IMG/VR virus record: IMGVR_UViG_3300034954_000204
Coordinates: 1 to 20,927 of that record
Direction: 5' to 3' (one strand)
Length of the DNA: 20,927 bases
Source of the DNA: a virus
The number at the start of each line of letters is the position of its first letter. Positions within the stretch are counted from its first letter, which is position 1. The notes below the pieces were generated by a model. The model worked only from the letters and a program-made list of their open reading frames with translations, ran no database searches and was not told the origin of the DNA. The translations under genes and the position numbers were made by a program. This document shows, piece by piece, positions 8,157-14,086 of the stretch.

Positions 8157-8869
8157 ACCCTTATGAAAAATTATATCAACGGAAGCGTAAATGGACTCCC
8201 GTTAAACCAACAAAAGGAAAGCTCCTTGATGGTAGTGAAGAAGCCATCTACCGTGCTCTTGCAATACGGCATATGGAGCTACCTGTTGGTGCCTTTATTA
8301 CGGAAACCCTTAGCAAAGAGGTTCCCGATATTGCTAGAACACTTCTCGAATCAAACGTAAAGGATGAAGAGAGACATGATCTTGCTCTCAGTTATGTTGC
8401 TGATGTCCACGGACTAGACGACAAAGCTGAAAGAGAGGCAATGTTATTACGGGACGCTTGGATAGCTCACCCCGACCACACTATACTAAAAGCATTGGTA
8501 GCAGAACGTGCAATATTCTTTGTTATTTTACCTTTCAACAGGTTTTGTGGCGATGCTGCTCTTAGGACAGTATCAGCTGACATTTCCAGAGACGAACAGA
8601 TCCACGTTGCTTGCAATAGTCTTGTATGCTCTGCTATGGGCTTACGCCCTAGTCCTTCTTTGGACAAACTTAGGAAAGCTACAATTAATTGGATCTTTGA
8701 ACCTCTAAGAAACGAGGCAACCAACAAACATTTGAGCAGAAAATTTTGGACAGATTGTAGTGATCGTCTAATGTATGAGGGCAAAGCCCCCGAACTTTCT
8801 GACACCAAGCGAGCTAGGATGCCCGCATTTTTTGAACATGCAAACACCAACTTACCACAGTACTCTTGA
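8153..8869 (+). CDS. Ribonucleotide reductase small (beta) subunit-like, ferritin fold
   Basis: A 238-residue, helix-rich protein whose spacing of carboxylates and histidines fits a class I RNR beta subunit: Glu42, Glu72-x-x-His75 (DEERHD), Glu118 (VAERAI) and Glu148-x-x-His151 (DEQIHVA). The beta subunit normally makes and stores the radical that starts catalysis in the alpha subunit. The residue four after His75, where E. coli NrdB has radical Tyr122, is Leu79, so the classical tyrosyl radical cannot form there. It is short relative to NrdB (about 375 residues). It overlaps the alpha gene by ATGA, which supports joint function. The assignment is by metal-site pattern and context rather than overall identity. 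Confidence 0.8.
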   Translation: MNPYEKLYQRKRKWTPVKPTKGKLLDGSEEAIYRALAIRHMELPVGAFITETLSKEVPDIARTLLESNVKDEERHDLALSYVADVHGLDDKAEREAMLLRDAWIAHPDHTILKALVAERAIFFVILPFNRFCGDAALRTVSADISRDEQIHVACNSLVCSAMGLRPSPSLDKLRKATINWIFEPLRNEATNKHLSRKFWTDCSDRLMYEGKAPELSDTKRARMPAFFEHANTNLPQYS

Positions 8870-9017
8870 CTGGGGACGTATTGAGAGAATTATAGATGAA
8901 CTCGATGAGCAGTTTCCAGACAAGTTTCCAGACCACAACCTATCAGAGAAAGAAATATCTTTTAGGGCTGGTCAATTATCAATCATTAGAATACTAAAAG
9001 AAAAGCTATGTGCGTAG
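8838..9017 (+). CDS. Small conserved-looking protein of unknown function (59 aa)
   Basis: I do not recognize this protein. It begins at the ATG at 8838, overlapping the beta-subunit gene by 32 bases; an earlier ATG at 8775 in the same frame would add 21 residues that are probably just overlap. The product is charged, with a predicted helical start (LDWGRIERIIDELDEQF) and end (SIIRILKEKL), and no membrane segment. Its stop lies inside the first codons of the next gene. A real gene is likely because it fills the space between RNR and the structural genes with no gap, in a genome with almost no noncoding DNA. Confidence 0.6.
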   Translation: MQTPTYHSTLDWGRIERIIDELDEQFPDKFPDHNLSEKEISFRAGQLSIIRILKEKLCA

Positions 9018-9322
9018 GATCATTATTCGGAGGGGGTAGATCAACACCCCCCGCTCCTCCAACACCAGCCCCACCAACCACTCCTCCACCCCCAATGCCA
9101 GTACAACAGGCTCCTACACCTATGCCTGAAGCTCCTACTCCAGCTCCTGTATCAGAAGATGGTACTAAGAAGAAGGCTAAAGTTAAAGCTAAGAAAGCTA
9201 GCGAGTCTAGCAAGACAAAAGGAACCACACAGTTACAGACTAAGAAACCTACAAGCGGTGGTCTAAGTGGTATTACTACATCTCAAGGAGTTAACACTGG
9301 AGGAACTGGGGGCACACCATGA
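9008..9322 (+). CDS. Proline-rich virion protein, gp7.3-like
   Basis: A 104-residue low-complexity protein just before the portal gene. It starts MCVGSLFGGG, continues with a Pro/Ala/Thr-rich stretch (residues about 13-50), then a Lys/Ala/Ser-rich segment, and ends in a Gly/Thr-rich tail. This layout and location resemble T7 gp7.3 (99 residues), a small virion/host-range protein with a basic Lys/Ala-rich body and a Ser/Gly-rich end. The similarity is in composition and position, not clear sequence identity. The ATG overlaps the end of the previous small ORF, and its stop overlaps the portal start (ATGA). Confidence 0.72.
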   Translation: MCVGSLFGGGRSTPPAPPTPAPPTTPPPPMPVQQAPTPMPEAPTPAPVSEDGTKKKAKVKAKKASESSKTKGTTQLQTKKPTSGGLSGITTSQGVNTGGTGGTP

Positions 9323-10911
9323 AGACAGCACGGCAAAGATACAATGAGTTATCGAGTCACCGTGAACAATTCTTAGAAGTAGCTTACGATTGTGCGGAGC
9401 TAACTATCCCTACATTATTAATGAGAAACGAGGGGGAGACAAACTTTAATAATTTTGTAACCCCTTGGCAATCAGTCGGAGCTAAAGGAGTAACCACATT
9501 GAGTTCAAAACTCATGCTAGGATTGCTCCCTCCCTCTACAAGTTTCTTTAAACTACAACTAGACGATTCTAAATTAGGAGTCGAGATACCACCAGAAGCA
9601 AAGAGTGAATTAGACCTTAGCTTTGCAAAGATAGAACGTATGATTATGGAAAGCATTGCAGCTTCCACAGATAGAGTACAGATCTTTGCAGCTCTAAAAC
9701 ATCTTGTCGTTACTGGTAATGCTCTTGTCTTTATGGGCAAAGATGGTATGAAAGTATATCCACTTAATAGATATGTAGTAGAGAGAGATGGTAACGGTAA
9801 TGTTATAGAGATTGTAACTAAGGAAAGAGTCAGCAAAAAACTATTAGGACTACCCGAAGTAGAAGAAGCTAACTCTGTAAACGATGATGCTCAAGGTGAC
9901 TACAAAAGCACTAAGGATGTAGATGTATATACATGTGTAAAATTATATGATGGTCAATGGCGTTGGCATCAGGAGGCTATGGATGAGCTGCTACCAGACA
10001 GTGTAGGTAAAGCTCCTAAGTCTAAGACTCCTTGGCTCCCTCTCAGATTTGTAACTGTAGACGGAGAAGATTATGGTCGTTCTAGAGTTGAAGAGTTCCT
10101 TGGGGACTTGAAGTCTTTAGAGGCACTAATGCAAGCTATCGTTGAAGGTAGTGCAGCAGCAGCTAAAGTTATATTTACTGTGTCACCTTCGTCTGTAACT
10201 AAACCAGCTTCACTAGCTAACGCTGGTAACGGAGCCATCATACAGGGTAGACCAGATGATGTTGGTGTAGTACAGGTAGGTAAAACTGCTGACTTCCAAA
10301 CAGCGTACCAGATGATTAACATGTTAGAGAAAAGGTTAGCCGAGGCGTTCCTTGTATTAAACGTGAGACAATCAGAAAGGACTACAGCAGAGGAAGTCCG
10401 TATGACACAGATGGAATTAGAGAGACAGCTTGGCGGGCTCTTCAGCTTGTTAACGACAGAGTTTCTCATACCCTATCTCAACCGTAAGATGCACACTCTG
10501 ACTATATCTAAACAGATACCTAAAGTACCTCAGAGCATAGTTAAGCCTACGATAGTAGCAGGTATAAATGCACTAGGACGTGGACAGGACAGAGATGCTC
10601 TTGTACAATTCATAACAACTATATCACAGACGATGGGGCCAGAGGCGTTAGCTCAATACATGAACGCTGACGAGGCAATAAAACGTCTCGCAGCTGCTCA
10701 AGGTATTGACATCCTTAACCTCGTTAAGAGTATGGAGGAGCGTAACGAAGAGCAACAGCAAGCTATGCAGGCACAGCAAATGCAGTCCCTAACTGACCAA
10801 GCAGGTCAGCTTGCTAGTACACCTATTATGGATCCATCCAAAAACCCAGACCTAATCCAGAACTTACAACAAGCAGCTGGAGCAGCTGGTGACGTACCAC
10901 AACAACAGTAA
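9319..10911 (+). CDS. Portal (head-tail connector) protein, gp8-like
   Basis: The dodecameric ring at the head vertex through which DNA is packaged and to which the tail attaches. At 530 residues it matches T7 gp8 (536). It has the family's N-terminal region (RQRYNELSSHREQFLEVAYDCAELTIPTL), followed by TTLSSKLMLGLLPPSTSFFKL, and later NVRQSERTTAEEVRMTQMELERQLGG, the helix near the channel. The C-terminal 60 residues are Gln-rich. It overlaps the upstream gene by ATGA, and the scaffold gene starts 2 bases after its stop. Confidence 0.97.
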   Translation: MKTARQRYNELSSHREQFLEVAYDCAELTIPTLLMRNEGETNFNNFVTPWQSVGAKGVTTLSSKLMLGLLPPSTSFFKLQLDDSKLGVEIPPEAKSELDLSFAKIERMIMESIAASTDRVQIFAALKHLVVTGNALVFMGKDGMKVYPLNRYVVERDGNGNVIEIVTKERVSKKLLGLPEVEEANSVNDDAQGDYKSTKDVDVYTCVKLYDGQWRWHQEAMDELLPDSVGKAPKSKTPWLPLRFVTVDGEDYGRSRVEEFLGDLKSLEALMQAIVEGSAAAAKVIFTVSPSSVTKPASLANAGNGAIIQGRPDDVGVVQVGKTADFQTAYQMINMLEKRLAEAFLVLNVRQSERTTAEEVRMTQMELERQLGGLFSLLTTEFLIPYLNRKMHTLTISKQIPKVPQSIVKPTIVAGINALGRGQDRDALVQFITTISQTMGPEALAQYMNADEAIKRLAAAQGIDILNLVKSMEERNEEQQQAMQAQQMQSLTDQAGQLASTPIMDPSKNPDLIQNLQQAAGAAGDVPQQQ

Positions 10912-10913
10912 TT

Positions 10914-11765
10914 ATGGCAGAAACAATACGCTACGACACATCTGATGATCCCGTAGCAGCACAACAAATAGCTGAGGCAGAGGCTGAGTCTCTTAAGGTT
11001 GGCGAAGAGCTAGCTGCCAAGCAAGAAAAAATGCTTGCTGGTAAGTATAAATCCGCTGAAGATTTAGAGACTGCCTACCTTGAACTACAAAAGAAACTAG
11101 GTGAGACTCCTAGTGAAACACCTCAAGCAGACGAGCCACAACCAGAGTACGAATTGTACACTGACGATGGTGCTGTCAACTACGATACAGCGAACGAGTT
11201 GTACGGAGACAAGCTCGGTGATATGTTTAAGGCTAATGACATTGACCCGTTTGCAATGAGCAAACACTTTGAAGAAAACAATGGTCAGTTGTCAGAAGAT
11301 ATGTATGGTCAGCTACAGAAAGCTGGTCTTAGTAAACAAGTTGTTGACAACTATTTAGATGGTGTAAGAAAAGAGGTTGGCTTACAAGCTGACACAGCAG
11401 CACCATATCTAAGTGAAGCGGAAGTCAATGAAGTAAAGGCAGTAGCTGGTGGAGATGAAGGTTACCAATCTCTTATGGATTGGGCTGGACAGAATCTAAC
11501 CAAAGAAGACGCAGCCAACTATGACCAAGTCCTTGCTACAGGTAACAAGGCAGCAGTAACGTTTGCGGTGAAAGCACTTATGGGACAGTATGAAGATGCC
11601 AATGGCAGAGACTCTAAGATCGTAACTGGTAAAGAGTCAGCAACAGAAACATACAGAAGTATGGCAGAGGTCGTACGAGATATGAACAAACCAGAATACA
11701 CACAAGATGAAGCGTTCAGAGATGACGTTATCAGAAAACTAGCAGCATCAAACTTAAAAGTATAG
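10914..11765 (+). CDS. Capsid assembly (scaffolding) protein, gp9-like
   Basis: A 283-residue, acidic, helical protein between the portal and the small basic genes, in the place of T7 gp9 (307 residues). Scaffolds fill the procapsid and guide capsid shell assembly, then leave. The N-terminal third is rich in Glu, Ala and Gln (for example AEAESLKVGEELAAKQEKM), followed by KYKSAEDLETAYLELQKKLG, a typical segment of phage scaffolds, and a C-terminal helical domain ending RDDVIRKLAASNLKV. Sequence identity of scaffolds is low in general, so position and composition carry the call. Confidence 0.9.
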   Translation: MAETIRYDTSDDPVAAQQIAEAEAESLKVGEELAAKQEKMLAGKYKSAEDLETAYLELQKKLGETPSETPQADEPQPEYELYTDDGAVNYDTANELYGDKLGDMFKANDIDPFAMSKHFEENNGQLSEDMYGQLQKAGLSKQVVDNYLDGVRKEVGLQADTAAPYLSEAEVNEVKAVAGGDEGYQSLMDWAGQNLTKEDAANYDQVLATGNKAAVTFAVKALMGQYEDANGRDSKIVTGKESATETYRSMAEVVRDMNKPEYTQDEAFRDDVIRKLAASNLKV

Positions 11766-11774
11766 GAGATTATT

Positions 11775-11894
11775 ATGCCAATGGGTAAAGGTACTTACGG
11801 AAGTAAGAAAGGTAGACCTTCTAAGAAAGGTATGAGCAAAGGTATGTCTAAACTACCTGCAGCGGTACGCAAGAAGATCTTGAAGAAAAAGTAA
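11775..11894 (+). CDS. Small basic protein (39 aa), unknown function
   Basis: A short ORF beginning at ATG 11775 with a good ribosome binding site AGGAG at 11764-11768, 6 bases upstream. The product is rich in Lys, Gly, Ser and Met, with the repeated pattern SKKG/SKG and a basic end (RKKILKKK). No known domain is visible. Its stop overlaps the next ATG (TAATG). Such lysine-rich miniproteins are common beside head genes of marine phages; DNA or RNA binding is plausible by charge only. Confidence 0.7.
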   Translation: MPMGKGTYGSKKGRPSKKGMSKGMSKLPAAVRKKILKKK

Positions 11895-11956
11895 TGGCAA
11901 AGAAATGTCCTTGTAAACATGGCAAGAAAAAAAAGCGTAAGTCTAAGTATAGGTAG
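11894..11956 (+). CDS. Very small basic Cys-containing protein (20 aa), unknown function
   Basis: An ATG overlapping the previous stop opens a 20-codon frame encoding a peptide with a CPC motif followed by a His-Gly and a run of Lys/Arg. It overlaps the following gene by 38 bases in a different frame. It could be a real micro-gene linked by the TAATG chain, or a coupling device that delivers ribosomes to the start at 11919. The TAATG junction is the main support; there is no domain evidence. Confidence 0.4.
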   Translation: MAKKCPCKHGKKKKRKSKYR

Positions 11957-12164
11957 AGGCGAGAAGTCCCGTAAGGGTGGTCTCACTGCTAAAGGCAGAG
12001 CAAAATATAATCGTGCAACTGGCTCCAACCTCAAGGCTCCACAGCCTGGGGGTGGTGCACGTAAGCGTTCCTTTTGTGCTCGCATGAAAGGGAACAAAGG
12101 GCCAATGAGAAAGAACGGAAAGCCAACCCGTAAAGCTTTGGCACTACGTAGATGGAAATGCTAA
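11919..12164 (+). CDS. Small basic phage protein, DUF6321-like (81 aa)
   Basis: A Lys/Arg/Gly-rich protein with the conserved segments KGGLTAKGRAKYNRATGSNLKAP, PGGGARKRSFCARM, and KGPMRKNGKPTRKALALRRWKC. I recognize this pattern from many phage genomes, where it is annotated as a domain of unknown function (DUF6321). It has no membrane segment and two cysteines (in SFCAR and the C-terminal WKC). Function is not known; the high positive charge suggests nucleic acid contact. It sits in the chain of basic miniproteins after the scaffold gene, and its stop overlaps the next ATG. Confidence 0.88.
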   Translation: MARKKSVSLSIGRGEKSRKGGLTAKGRAKYNRATGSNLKAPQPGGGARKRSFCARMKGNKGPMRKNGKPTRKALALRRWKC

Positions 12165-12304
12165 TGGCAAACAAGAAAAAGAAAGATAACTTCGTACAGA
12201 AGATCTTTAAACTTCCATACGATACTCTCGATGTTTATAAAAAACTTAAGAAGCGTACACAACAAACGAACAGCGTAAATCAAAAATCACAAGGTCACTA
12301 CTAA
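12164..12304 (+). CDS. Small basic protein (46 aa), unknown function
   Basis: An ATG overlapping the DUF6321-like stop starts a 46-codon frame. The product begins with a Lys run, then has an amphipathic stretch with aromatic residues (FVQKIFKLPYDTLDVYKKLKK) and a Gln/Asn/Ser-rich tail. I see no known family. TAATG junctions on both sides support that it is translated. A role near the head or DNA is only suggested by its neighbours. Confidence 0.65.
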   Translation: MANKKKKDNFVQKIFKLPYDTLDVYKKLKKRTQQTNSVNQKSQGHY

Positions 12305-12471
12305 TGGCTAAACGAGGATTATATGCAAACATCCACGCCAAGCGTAAGCGTATCAAAGCTGGCTCTGGCGAGAAGATGAGAAAGGTGGGTTCTAAGGGTG
12401 CCCCCACCGCAGCTAACTTTAAACGGGCAGCTAAAACAGCAAAACCTTACAAACGTAAAAAGAAAAAGTGA
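12304..12471 (+). CDS. Small basic phage protein of the RGLYANIHAKRKRI type (55 aa)
   Basis: A 55-residue, strongly basic protein starting MAKRGLYANIHAKRKRIKAG, with GSKGAPTAANFKRAAKTAK and a Lys-rich end. Similar miniproteins with the RGLxxNIxxK/R pattern are widespread in phages of marine bacteria and are of unknown function. Its ATG overlaps the previous stop. It is the last of the five basic miniproteins before the photosynthesis genes; a 35-base gap follows with no ORF. Confidence 0.78.
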   Translation: MAKRGLYANIHAKRKRIKAGSGEKMRKVGSKGAPTAANFKRAAKTAKPYKRKKKK

Positions 12472-12506
12472 ACAACATTTTTCCCAACGAAACAAAACCA
12501 ATTATT

Positions 12507-12638
12507 ATGAATCATAATCACAACAACGATCAGTGGCATGTTGCTGAAGAGACTAATGGTAGACTAGCTATGATAGGCTTTGTCGCTGCTATTGGATCTT
12601 ACATCTTCACTGGTAACATCATACCTGGAATTTGGTAA
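12507..12638 (+). CDS. hli: High-light-inducible protein (Hli)
   Basis: A 43-residue single-helix chlorophyll-binding protein that protects the host's photosystems from excess light during infection. The diagnostic motif is complete: EETNGRLAMIGFVAAIG, with the Glu, Asn, Arg, Ala and Met residues that bind chlorophyll, followed by one membrane helix and the short end IIPGIW. The N-terminus is Asn/His-rich and very short, as in other cyanophage Hli proteins. The ATG of psbA follows the stop directly, so hli and psbA are one transcript. The start has no clear Shine-Dalgarno. Confidence 0.95.
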   Translation: MNHNHNNDQWHVAEETNGRLAMIGFVAAIGSYIFTGNIIPGIW

Positions 12639-13700
12639 ATGGCTGCAATTACATTATCAAAACCAAATACTAATTGGCAGACTTTTTGTAAGTGGGTAAC
12701 AAGCACAGACAACCGCCTCTACTTGGGGTGGTTCGGTGTGTTAATGATACCTTGCTTATTAACTGCTGCTACATGTTTTATACTCGCCTTCATTGCTGCA
12801 CCTCCTGTGGACATAGATGGCATACGTGAACCAGTAGCTGGCTCATTACTCTATGGAAACAACATCATATCTGGAGCAGTCGTTCCCTCCTCAAACGCAA
12901 TCGGACTACATTTTTATCCCATCTGGGAAGCAGCAACAGTCGATGAATGGCTCTATAACGGAGGGCCATACCAGCTCATCATCTTCCATTTCCTTATCGG
13001 TGCATTGTCTTACATGGGACGACAATGGGAACTTAGTTATAGACTAGGGATGAGACCTTGGATATGTGTAGCTTACTCAGCTCCCGTATCAGCTGCACTA
13101 GCAGTATTCCTTGTATATCCTTTTGGACAAGGATCTTTTTCTGATGGTATGCCTTTAGGAATCAGTGGAACATTCAACTTTATGTTTGTCTTCCAAGCGG
13201 AGCACAACATCCTTATGCACCCCTTTCATATGCTCGGAGTTGCGGGTGTTTTTGGCGGTGCTTTGTTTAGTGCTATGCACGGAAGCCTTGTTACTTCCTC
13301 AATCCTTCGGGAGACCACGGAAGAGGTTTCACAAAACTATGGTTACAAGTTTGGTCAAGACGAAGAGACATATAACATTGTAGCTGCACACGGTTACTTT
13401 GGTAGACTTATATTTCAATATGCTTCTTTCAATAATTCTCGTAGCTTACATTTCTTTCTTGGTACTTTCCCCGTGGTTGGCATATGGCTTACCTCTATGG
13501 GAATCTGCACTATGGCTTTCAACCTTAATGGGTTTAACTTTAACCAGTCAGTAGTTGACAGTAATGGTAAAGTCATACCTACATGGGCTGACGTTGTCAA
13601 TAGACAGAACCTTGGAATGGAAGTGATGCACGAACGTAACGCTCATAACTTCCCACTAGACCTCGCTGGAGAGGTAATTTCAGCACCAACACTCGCATAA
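12639..13700 (+). CDS. psbA: Photosystem II reaction centre protein D1
   Basis: D1 is the fast-turning-over core subunit of photosystem II; phage copies replace damaged host D1 to keep energy flowing during infection. The 353-residue protein lies one residue behind standard D1 numbering and keeps the functional residues: Tyr161, His190, His198, His215, His252, Phe255, Ser264 and His272, plus the Mn-cluster ligands Asp170, Glu189, His332, Glu333, Asp342 and Ala344 (standard numbers). The processing site after Ala344 is followed by only 10 residues, shorter than the usual C-terminal extension of about 16. Standard position 130 is Gln (in MGRQWEL), the form typical of low-light D1. The reading frame is intact with no intron. 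Confidence 0.99.
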   Translation: MAAITLSKPNTNWQTFCKWVTSTDNRLYLGWFGVLMIPCLLTAATCFILAFIAAPPVDIDGIREPVAGSLLYGNNIISGAVVPSSNAIGLHFYPIWEAATVDEWLYNGGPYQLIIFHFLIGALSYMGRQWELSYRLGMRPWICVAYSAPVSAALAVFLVYPFGQGSFSDGMPLGISGTFNFMFVFQAEHNILMHPFHMLGVAGVFGGALFSAMHGSLVTSSILRETTEEVSQNYGYKFGQDEETYNIVAAHGYFGRLIFQYASFNNSRSLHFFLGTFPVVGIWLTSMGICTMAFNLNGFNFNQSVVDSNGKVIPTWADVVNRQNLGMEVMHERNAHNFPLDLAGEVISAPTLA

Positions 13701-13705
13701 CGTCA

Positions 13706-13762
13706 CGTCCGTTCATCCTTTATAGGACGCATGAAACCTAATCATGGAACGGGGATTAGGTA
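13706..13762 (+). promoter_or_regulatory. Candidate glutamine-II (downstream-peptide) riboswitch
   Basis: Right after psbA the RNA can form hairpin TCCT/AGGA (13716-13719 with 13724-13727), then a stem CCTAATC/GATTAGG (13737-13743 with 13754-13760). The ten-base loop of this stem contains GGAACGG, and GAACGG at 13747-13752 pairs perfectly with CCGTTC at 13709-13714, forming a pseudoknot. The order CGTTCAtCC, GGACGCATGAA, stem, loop with GGAACG is what I recall of the downstream-peptide RNA, reported to bind glutamine, in cyanobacteria and their phages. A ribosome binding site and a 17-codon gene follow within 20 bases, again as in that class. The structure is seen; the ligand is inferred. Confidence 0.8.
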
Positions 13763-13775
13763 TATGGAGATTACC

Positions 13776-13829
13776 ATGAAAGTAACATTCGTATATCGTG
13801 GCATTGCTTACACCAAAATAATTAAGTGA
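13776..13829 (+). CDS. 17-aa peptide, DUF4278-like, downstream of the riboswitch
   Basis: A short frame with a good Shine-Dalgarno (GGAGA at 13766-13770, 5 bases before the ATG). The peptide MKVTFVYRGIAYTKIIK has the VTxxYRGxxY pattern that I associate with small DUF4278 proteins of cyanobacteria and cyanophages. It is the gene that the adjacent riboswitch would control. A terminator 15 bases downstream of its stop makes this a self-contained unit. What the peptide does is unknown. Confidence 0.68.
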   Translation: MKVTFVYRGIAYTKIIK

Positions 13830-13844
13830 AGCTAAATTCTTTAT

Positions 13845-13876
13845 GGGTCATAACCATCTCGGTTATGGCTCTTTTT
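13845..13876 (+). terminator. Rho-independent terminator after the peptide gene
   Basis: An 11-bp stem (13845-13855 with 13861-13871, two G-U pairs) closes a five-base loop ATCTC and is followed by TTTTTACTTTTAT. It would end transcripts coming from hli-psbA and the riboswitch-peptide unit before the capsid gene. The loop ATCTC is complementary to GAGAT at 13767-13771, which overlaps the peptide's ribosome binding site; this may be chance. Confidence 0.82.
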
Positions 13877-13881
13877 ACTTT

Positions 13882-14028
13882 TATAGAATGGTCACACGTT
13901 CTATATCATATGAGAGAAGAGACACCTCAGAGTCGGATCTCTTCTTAATTGGTATGAGCCCAGTACGCTGGATACCTTATGCCGTCTAGACGGTGTGGAC
14001 AGACACACAGCAGCTTGAGTCTTAGCTG
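13882..14028 (+). other. Hairpin-rich noncoding region before the capsid gene
   Basis: This 150-base stretch has no convincing gene but several stems: TATAGAATG/CGTTCTATA (13882-13890 with 13897-13905), an 8-bp stem 13914-13921 with 13939-13946, GGTAT/ATACC plus CCAG/CTGG (13951-13976), a perfect 12-bp palindrome CCGTCTAGACGG (13982-13993), and CAGCT/AGCTG (14011-14015 with 14024-14028). Possible roles are RNase III processing sites, a stabilising 5' leader for the capsid transcript, or a small phage RNA. I do not recognize it as a known RNA class. Confidence 0.55.
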
Positions 14029-14044
14029 AAACAATTAAGATTCC

Positions 14045-14062
14045 TATAATTCTAGATCTAGA
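14045..14062 (+). promoter_or_regulatory. Possible promoter/operator element upstream of the capsid gene
   Basis: A perfect TATAAT at 14045-14050 is followed at once by a perfect 12-bp palindrome TCTAGATCTAGA (14051-14062). The start codon of the capsid gene is 24 bases further on. There is no good -35 hexamer at 17-base spacing (TTAGCT at 14022-14027 is weak). The site could be a host sigma-70 promoter, part of an unrecognized phage RNA polymerase promoter, or a protein-binding palindrome. Confidence 0.35.
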
Positions 14063-14086
14063 GACGATAAATAATACCTTACGAAA

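Noticed and set aside
9384-9836. A 150-codon open frame on the minus strand inside the portal gene
   Set aside because: It lies fully within a well-supported gene, has no domain or ribosome binding site, and no other minus-strand gene exists in the window.
11795-12097. A 100-codon minus-strand frame across the basic miniproteins
   Set aside because: It is the mirror of Lys/Arg-rich codons on the plus strand, which give Phe/Leu-rich nonsense on the other strand.
13945-13965. Resemblance of ATTGGTATGAGCCCAGTA to the Syn5 RNA polymerase promoter (ATTGGGCACCCGTAA)
   Set aside because: Only the first five bases and scattered positions agree; not enough for a promoter call.
13888-13989. A 33-codon ATG frame in the hairpin region before the capsid gene
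   Set aside because: No Shine-Dalgarno, starts inside a stem just after a terminator, and the DNA is better explained by its stems; not called as a gene.
13882-14028. Possible tRNA gene among the hairpins
   Set aside because: No 7-bp acceptor stem, no T-loop GGTTCGAATCC-like sequence, and the arms do not form a cloverleaf.
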